In this document: piece by piece, positions 1 to 3,867 of the stretch | Layout of the letters: every line of letters begins with the position of its first letter | Numbering within the stretch: the first letter of the stretch is position 1 | Assembly (NCBI GenBank): GCA_024699205.1 | Contig: JAILQA010000121.1 | Coordinates: 1-6,159 of the forward strand | Direction of reading: 5' to 3' | Length of the DNA stretch: 6,159 bases | Origin: Treponema sp. | Lineage (GTDB): Bacteria; Spirochaetota; Spirochaetia; Treponematales; Treponemataceae | Made by a program: the position numbers and the translations under genes | The notes under the pieces: generated by a model | Database searches by the model: none | The model's input: the letters and a program-made list of their open reading frames with translations, nothing else | Told to the model about the DNA's origin: nothing

Positions 1-239
1 ATGTAAATGTAATTTCCATTGCTCAGGATGCAATTGTTACTGTAAACGATAGTTCTTATCTTTATGTTGTAAAAGAGGATTCAACCGTAGAAAAGCGTCT
101 GATTACTCTTGGAAAAAATGTAAATGGATATTATCAGATTACAAGTGGTATTGAGCCAAATGAAAAGGTCGTTGTCGCAGGTATGCTTACTCTGACAGAC
201 GGCGCAAAGGTAAAAGATATTACTGAAACCGCCAACTAA
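1..239 (+). CDS. RND efflux periplasmic adaptor (HlyD/AcrA family), C-terminal part, 5' end outside window
   Basis: This is the tail of a membrane-fusion (periplasmic adaptor) protein; 78 codons are visible, in the frame that starts at base 3 and ends with TAA at 237-239. Adaptors of this family sit in the periplasm and join an RND transporter to an outer-membrane channel. The visible part matches the family's membrane-proximal C-terminal domain: a 'SIAQDAIV' strand like the usual 'vPqsAlv', then 'YLYVVKEDSTVEKRLITLG', then 'YYQITSGIEPNEKVVVAG' and a final 'LTDGAKVK'. These are the typical closing motifs (the pattern G-L/I-x-x-x-E/D-K/x-V-V-x-x-G, then D-G-x-x-V). The signal sequence, lipoyl-like and hairpin domains lie outside the window, so the substrate class cannot be judged from it. 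The transporter gene starts 41 bases downstream, which supports one operon. Family assignment is firm; the exact subfamily is not. Confidence 0.9.
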   Translation, partial: VNVISIAQDAIVTVNDSSYLYVVKEDSTVEKRLITLGKNVNGYYQITSGIEPNEKVVVAGMLTLTDGAKVKDITETAN

Positions 240-269
240 AATGAAAGGTTAAACTGAAAGACTAAACTG
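231..269 (+). repeat. Three imperfect 13-base tandem units before the RND gene
   Basis: The end of the adaptor gene and the gap behind it read as a 13-base periodic sequence. Unit 2 (244-256) is AAAGGTTAAACTG and unit 3 (257-269) is AAAGACTAAACTG, identical at 11 of 13 positions. Unit 1 (231-243, GCCAACTAAAATG) is a weaker match: its last 10 bases agree with unit 3 at 8 positions. The adaptor stop codon TAA lies in unit 1, and the last two bases of the CTGG that opens the transporter SD follow from unit 3. The repetition is seen directly. Whether it is a slippage duplication or a binding site is unknown. Confidence 0.55.
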
Positions 270-273
270 GAGG
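269..273 (+). promoter_or_regulatory. Shine-Dalgarno GGAGG that fixes the TTG start of the RND transporter
   Basis: GGAGG ends 7 bases before the TTG at 281, an optimal spacing. The alternative in-frame ATG at 302 has no comparable SD in front of it and would remove the first seven residues before transmembrane segment 1. The SD and TTG also lie between TAAACT (263-268) and AGTTTA (284-289), which are complementary and could form a weak 6-bp stem with the initiation site in its loop. Confidence 0.8.
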
Positions 274-280
274 CACGATT

Positions 281-3200
281 TTGAGTTTAAGCAGAAAAAC
301 AATGGATCATCCGGTCCTTATATTGATTGCATTTTTTCTCTTGGGAATGCTGGGTATTTTTACATTCAGTAAGATTGCAATCGCTCTTTTTCCTGAAACA
401 GAAAATCCTTATGTCATGATTATGACATCTTACAAAAATGCTGGTCCTGAATCTGTTGAGCAGACTGTTACCAAGGTTATAGAAAGTGCAGTTGTAAGTG
501 TAAATGGTTTGAAAAATATGACTTCCAATTCTAACGAAGGTTCCTCTACAGTTAGTCTTGAGTTTGATTACGGAACTGATTTGGAAGCCGTAGTTAATGA
601 TATACGTGATAAATTAGACAGGGTAGTGCGTGCACTTCCCAGCAATGCCGGTACACCAAGTATAATGCGCTTTTCTGGTGATTCCATGCCAATTATGCGT
701 ATTCTTGTGCGTGGTAACCGCTCTATCGAAGATATATCTTCAATTGCAGAAAATACAATCACAAATATTCTTGAACAGGCTGATGGCGTTGCAGAAGCCG
801 GTGTTTATGGTTCACAGTCTCTACAGGTAAATGTTGAACTTGATCAAAATAGACTTGCTGCTTACGGATATACAATTTCCACAGTTACAAGTGCGCTTTC
901 TAAACAGAATCTGGAGCTTGGTGGCGGAAAAGTTCAGGAAGGTTCAAAAAATTATATTGTACGTACAACTGGAGAATACAACAGTATTGAAGAAATAAAT
1001 GACACTGTAATTTCTACAGTAAACGGATATGATGTAAAGTTGAGTGATGTAGGAAAAGCTTATCTTGGTTATGCTGAAAGCTCTTCTGAGTCTTATATCA
1101 ATGGTGAAAAAGGCGTTTATGTTTCCATAACTAAAGTTTCCGGTTCAAACTCGGTAATGGTTGCTAATAATGTTTATAAAAAGCTTGATCAGTTGAATGG
1201 AATGTTACCGTCGGATATAACAATGGAAATCATTTCAGATGATACAAATCAAATCCGAGAAACTATAAATACCCTTGTAAAATCCTTGTTTGAAGGTCTT
1301 CTGCTTTCTGTCGTTATTTTGTGGATATTCCTTCAGAGTTTTAAGTCAACAATTATCATTGCAATTTCTATTCCGCTTTCTATGATTATTACGCTTTTTG
1401 CAATGAGCATGTTCGGAATTACTTTAAATATGATGACTTTGACAGGCTTGATTCTTGGTCTTGGTATGATTGTAGATGCCTCAATCGTTATGATTGATAA
1501 TATTTATGCATACAGGCAAAGGGGAGCCCGGCCTAAAGTAGCTGCAATTCTTGGAACTCAGGAAATGTTCTCTTCTGTATTATCAGGAAACCTTACTACA
1601 ATCTGTGTATTTGTTCCTTTCTTGTTTTATATTGCTGAACTTGGAATGATGGGGCAAATGTTTAAGGGAATTATTTTTACAATTGTAATTGCTTTGGTTT
1701 CATCTCTTGCAGTTGCCGTTTTCCTTGTTCCTGTTCTTGCCGGAAAGTTTTTGCCGCTCACAAACAGAACAGAAAAACCGCTTACAAATCCTGTACTAAA
1801 GGTAATTTATGGATTTTTTGAAAAAGTTATCAATTTAATAACCCGCGGATATGCCTGGCTTTTAAATAAAGCTTTGAATAACCGGTTAATTACAATTGAG
1901 ATTTCGTTAGCAATTCTCGTTATTGCCTTTGCTTTTATTCCAACAATGCAGATAAATATGATGCCTGCAGGAAATGATGATTCTGTTCAGTTGAATATTT
2001 CAATGCCTGTCGGTACTACAATGGAAGAAACTAAAAAGGTTGTATTGGCCTTTGAAGATATAGTTTACAATGAAGTTCAGGGCTTTAAGAATGTTACTAC
2101 GACAATCGGCGGTGGACGACGTTCAACAAACTCTGGTTCAATTCAAATCACTTTGCCCAAAACAGAAGAACAGATTGATTCTGCTCTTGATATCCAGAAT
2201 AAATTGCGTGCCCACTTTTCTGAGTTTGCCGGTGTAAACTTAAGCTTTAGGGCAGGCTGGCGAGGTCAGATGATGGGTGCCGACATTGATGTAGTTTTGC
2301 GTTCAGAAGATTTGAATTCGGCTCTGGATGTGGCAGATAAGATTTCGGAAGTAATATCCGGGGTTGGGGAATGTAGTGAGCCTTCAATCAGTATGAGCCG
2401 GGGTCTTCCACAGGTTGAACTTGTAATTGACCGAGAGCGTGCTTATCAGTTTGGTGTTGATGTTACAACTGTTGCAACTGCAATTAACTATGCAATCAAC
2501 GGTTCTACAGCAAGCGTTTATCGAAATGGTGGAAAAGATTACAATATCATCGTAAGTTATCGACCGGAAGACAGAAAAACAATCAACGATTTGGAAAGCA
2601 TTTATGTACGAGGTTCAAGTGGAATGGTACCGGTTTCTAATTTCGCTTCATTGAAAAAAGGCGTTGGTCCGGTTTCTATTGCCCGCGAAAATCAGACACG
2701 TATTATTCATGTTACCGCAAATATTCTTACAAATACAAACGCAAACATTATTGAAGATGCAATTAAAGAAGGAATAAGCAATTCCTTTATTGTTCCAGAT
2801 AGTGTTACAGTCAGCTACGAAGGCTCCTGGAAAGACACGACAACTCAAATGCAGCTTTACATGAAGATTCTTGCTATGGCAATCATACTTGTTTTTGGTG
2901 TTATGGCAGCAACCTACGAATCCTTTAAGGCTCCGTTAATCAATATTGTTACGATTCCTTTTATGATAATTGGTGTAATCTTCCTTTACAAAGCTGTTGG
3001 ACAAGCCCTTTCAATCCTTTCTATGGTTGGTTTGATTATGCTTGTAGGTATTGTTGTTAATAATGGTATTATTCTGGTTGACTATACAAATCTTCTGGTT
3101 GGACGCGGTGTTCCTGTAAAACAAGCTTGTTTTGAAGCAGGAAAGAGCCGTTTGCGCCCTGTACTTATGACAACTTTAACTACAATTCTTGGTATGCTTC

Positions 3201-3385
3201 CTATGTGCTTTGCAAAAGAAGGTCAGGCTATGATGGTTCAGCCTATTGGTATGGCGGTTGTCGGAGGTCTTACTTCTTCAACCTTTGTAACCTTGTTTAT
3301 TATTCCCGTACTCTACAGTCTGGTAATGCATAAAAAGACCAAGAAAAATAAGAATGCAGAAATAAAAACTGAAGAAGAAAAATAG
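281..3385 (+). CDS. RND-family efflux transporter, inner-membrane permease (AcrB-like, HAE type)
   Basis: This is a complete 1034-residue RND transporter, the usual length for the family, expected to use the proton-motive force to export drugs, toxic lipids or similar compounds through an adaptor and outer channel. The layout is standard: TM1 about residues 12-31, first periplasmic porter region 32-335, TM2 338-355, TM3 357-380, TM4 384-410, TM5 and TM6 about 430-484, TM7 537-556, second porter region 557-860, and TM8-TM12 from about 861 to 1014. A lysine-rich cytoplasmic tail follows. Recognisable motifs are 'FPETENPYV' after TM1, 'GLGMIVDASIVMIDN' in TM4 and 'SRLRPVLMTTLTTILGMLP' before and in TM11. 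TM4 keeps one of the two AcrB aspartates (D399) and has A400 for the other. In TM10 the AcrB Lys940 position is N927, within 'VVNNGIILVDY'. It resembles hydrophobe/amphiphile pumps rather than metal (CusA) pumps, but the substrate cannot be read from sequence. It starts with TTG behind a good SD and is co-transcribed with the adaptor before it and the PII-like gene after it. Confidence 0.95.
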   Translation: MSLSRKTMDHPVLILIAFFLLGMLGIFTFSKIAIALFPETENPYVMIMTSYKNAGPESVEQTVTKVIESAVVSVNGLKNMTSNSNEGSSTVSLEFDYGTDLEAVVNDIRDKLDRVVRALPSNAGTPSIMRFSGDSMPIMRILVRGNRSIEDISSIAENTITNILEQADGVAEAGVYGSQSLQVNVELDQNRLAAYGYTISTVTSALSKQNLELGGGKVQEGSKNYIVRTTGEYNSIEEINDTVISTVNGYDVKLSDVGKAYLGYAESSSESYINGEKGVYVSITKVSGSNSVMVANNVYKKLDQLNGMLPSDITMEIISDDTNQIRETINTLVKSLFEGLLLSVVILWIFLQSFKSTIIIAISIPLSMIITLFAMSMFGITLNMMTLTGLILGLGMIVDASIVMIDNIYAYRQRGARPKVAAILGTQEMFSSVLSGNLTTICVFVPFLFYIAELGMMGQMFKGIIFTIVIALVSSLAVAVFLVPVLAGKFLPLTNRTEKPLTNPVLKVIYGFFEKVINLITRGYAWLLNKALNNRLITIEISLAILVIAFAFIPTMQINMMPAGNDDSVQLNISMPVGTTMEETKKVVLAFEDIVYNEVQGFKNVTTTIGGGRRSTNSGSIQITLPKTEEQIDSALDIQNKLRAHFSEFAGVNLSFRAGWRGQMMGADIDVVLRSEDLNSALDVADKISEVISGVGECSEPSISMSRGLPQVELVIDRERAYQFGVDVTTVATAINYAINGSTASVYRNGGKDYNIIVSYRPEDRKTINDLESIYVRGSSGMVPVSNFASLKKGVGPVSIARENQTRIIHVTANILTNTNANIIEDAIKEGISNSFIVPDSVTVSYEGSWKDTTTQMQLYMKILAMAIILVFGVMAATYESFKAPLINIVTIPFMIIGVIFLYKAVGQALSILSMVGLIMLVGIVVNNGIILVDYTNLLVGRGVPVKQACFEAGKSRLRPVLMTTLTTILGMLPMCFAKEGQAMMVQPIGMAVVGGLTSSTFVTLFIIPVLYSLVMHKKTKKNKNAEIKTEEEK

Positions 3386-3387
3386 GG
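3384..3387 (+). promoter_or_regulatory. Weak Shine-Dalgarno AGGG overlapping the transporter stop codon
   Basis: AGGG shares bases with the TAG stop of the transporter (3383-3385) and ends 7 bases before the ATG at 3395. A ribosome finishing the transporter would sit on the next initiation site, so translation of the PII-like protein is probably coupled to that of the pump. This is inferred from spacing only. Confidence 0.5.
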
Positions 3388-3394
3388 TAGTTTT

Positions 3395-3694
3395 ATGGAA
3401 TATACATATAGAGCAGAAATTATTGCAAATCAGTCCGTTCAGGATGTAATTACTGAATTGCTTGAAGAGAAAATAGAAAACTTTGAATATACAGTAATTC
3501 CGGGTATTATGGGCAAAGGTAAGCATTCTAAAAAATTAGGAAATACTGTCTGGCCGGAGTTAAATTTTATTCTTTTTGTCTATACTGATTCTCAGGGAGC
3601 TGAAAAAATCAGTGAAATTATTAAAGAAGTAAAAGCCAGATTCCCAAAAGAAGGTATTTCGCTCTTCCTTGTTCCAGGCTTTTCTGAAAGGTAA
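3395..3694 (+). CDS. PII-like small protein, PG0541-type transporter-associated family
   Basis: This is a 99-residue soluble protein with no signal peptide or membrane segment, so it is expected in the cytoplasm. The predicted order of secondary structure is beta (residues 2-11), alpha (15-25), beta (31-35), a loop rich in Gly and Lys (36-56), beta (57-64), alpha (69-83) and beta (89-96). That is the ferredoxin-like fold of PII signal proteins and CutA/DUF3240 relatives. The loop carries 'GIMGKGKHSKKLGNTVWPELN'-type features: G37, G40, G42, H44, G49, W53, P54 and N57. From memory, the small protein called PG0541 family, found beside RND pumps in Bacteroidetes, has a similar G-x-H-x-G-T-x-x-W-P-x-x-N signature. 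PII proteins bind nucleotides or other effectors and contact membrane transporters, so a role in sensing a ligand and adjusting the pump is plausible but unproven. The gene follows the transporter by 9 bases. ATG 3395 is chosen because it gives the complete first strand and has the only SD-like sequence nearby. Confidence 0.75.
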   Translation: MEYTYRAEIIANQSVQDVITELLEEKIENFEYTVIPGIMGKGKHSKKLGNTVWPELNFILFVYTDSQGAEKISEIIKEVKARFPKEGISLFLVPGFSER

Positions 3695-3713
3695 ATAATT
3701 GCTGTAAATCTCT

Positions 3714-3745
3714 TTTTTGCTTCTCATTTTTGCACATATTTTTGC
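3714..3745 (+). repeat. Three TTTTTGC direct repeats spaced 13 and 12 bases
   Basis: TTTTTGC occurs at 3714-3720, 3727-3733 and 3739-3745; the last two copies extend to ATTTTTGCA (3726-3734 and 3738-3746). They lie immediately upstream of the predicted -35 box of glgP. T-tracts at roughly helical spacing can bend DNA or act as an upstream promoter element. The repeats are seen directly; the role is a guess. Confidence 0.4.
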
Positions 3746-3750
3746 AATCA

Positions 3751-3779
3751 TTGAAAACAAGTTCAAAAATCATTAAAAT
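3751..3779 (+). promoter_or_regulatory. Predicted sigma70-type promoter for glgP
   Basis: The -35 box TTGAAA (3751-3756) and -10 box TAAAAT (3774-3779) each match the consensus at five of six positions and are exactly 17 bases apart. Transcription would start near 3786, leaving a leader of about 82 bases before the glgP ATG. The T-tract repeats just upstream strengthen the case. The promoter indicates that glgP can be transcribed independently of the pump operon. It is a prediction by consensus only. Confidence 0.6.
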
Positions 3780-3817
3780 AATAGCAATTATTTCTTAAAG
3801 TATGTAATACATTTTTT

Positions 3818-3822
3818 GGAGG
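3818..3822 (+). promoter_or_regulatory. Strong Shine-Dalgarno GGAGG placed 45 bases before the glgP start
   Basis: GGAGG in the context TTTTTTGGAGGAAAAA is the only strong SD in front of glgP, yet no ATG, GTG or TTG lies within usual range downstream of it. An in-frame TAG at 3838-3840 rules out an upstream extension of glgP to this SD. A hairpin occupies most of the gap (3826-3858). If it folds, only 12 unpaired bases remain between the SD and ATG 3868, so the SD could still serve glgP. Confidence 0.5.
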
Positions 3823-3825
3823 AAA

Positions 3826-3858
3826 AATAAGGGCCGGTAGACTAAACTGGTTTTTATT
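3826..3858 (+). promoter_or_regulatory. 13-bp RNA hairpin between the SD and start codon of glgP
   Basis: Bases 3826-3838 (AATAAGGGCCGGT) pair with 3846-3858 (ACTGGTTTTTATT) without a bulge: nine Watson-Crick and four G-U pairs, closed by a 7-base loop (AGACTAA, 3839-3845). The G-U pairs mean the structure would be stable only in RNA of this strand. Two readings compete. It may fold the leader so that the distant SD approaches the ATG, as described for phage T4 gene 38. Or, with its A-tract, short G+C stem and T-tract, it may be a weak attenuator. Three consecutive G-U pairs limit its strength. Confidence 0.5.
3839..3850 (+). repeat. Second copy of the 12-base sequence AGACTAAACTGG
   Basis: This 12-base sequence is identical to 259-270, where it overlaps the SD of the RND transporter. 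Here it forms the loop and the beginning of the 3' arm of the glgP leader hairpin. No third exact copy was seen in the window. Both copies stand just upstream of a coding start. Their flanks differ, so they are not part of a longer duplicated segment. Confidence 0.6.
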
Positions 3859-3867
3859 CAAGAAATT

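Larger units (their letters stand above)
3693..3793. repeat. Distant 11-bp inverted repeat plus a third related motif (GCAATYATT) in the intergenic region
   Basis: AAATAATTGCT at 3693-3703 is the exact reverse complement of AGCAATTATTT at 3783-3793, with 79 bases between them. A related direct copy, GCAATCATT, is at 3744-3752 (8 of 9 bases as in GCAATTATT at 3784-3792). Relative to the predicted start of glgP transcription, the three lie near -88, -38 and +2, the last two touching the -35 box and the start site. This would suit an operator for a repressor, or long-range pairing in a read-through transcript. The region is very A+T-rich, so chance similarity is a real possibility. Confidence 0.35.

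Noticed and set aside
241..252. Minimal reading frame ATG AAA GGT TAA between adaptor and transporter
   Set aside because: Three codons without an SD; better explained as part of the 13-base repeat units.
302..304. ATG as the start of the RND transporter
   Set aside because: It lacks an SD at normal distance, whereas TTG 281 has GGAGG seven bases upstream.
568..762. Reverse-strand reading frame inside the RND gene
   Set aside because: Shadow of a strongly conserved coding sequence; no SD or recognisable protein.
3278..3526. Reverse-strand reading frame across the transporter/PII-like junction
   Set aside because: Phe/Cys/Ile-rich product of A+T-rich antisense; overlaps two genes supported by family motifs.
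3704..3720. T-run as a rho-independent terminator of the pump operon
   Set aside because: No G+C-rich stem directly upstream; only a 4-bp pairing in the end of the PII-like gene.
3714..3774. Repeat set as a CRISPR-like array
   Set aside because: Units are 7-9 bases, spacers 3-6 bases, and no cas genes are present.
3847..3849. CTG as an alternative glgP start
   Set aside because: It is in frame but lies in the hairpin arm with no SD at proper spacing, and would add residues not expected in the family.
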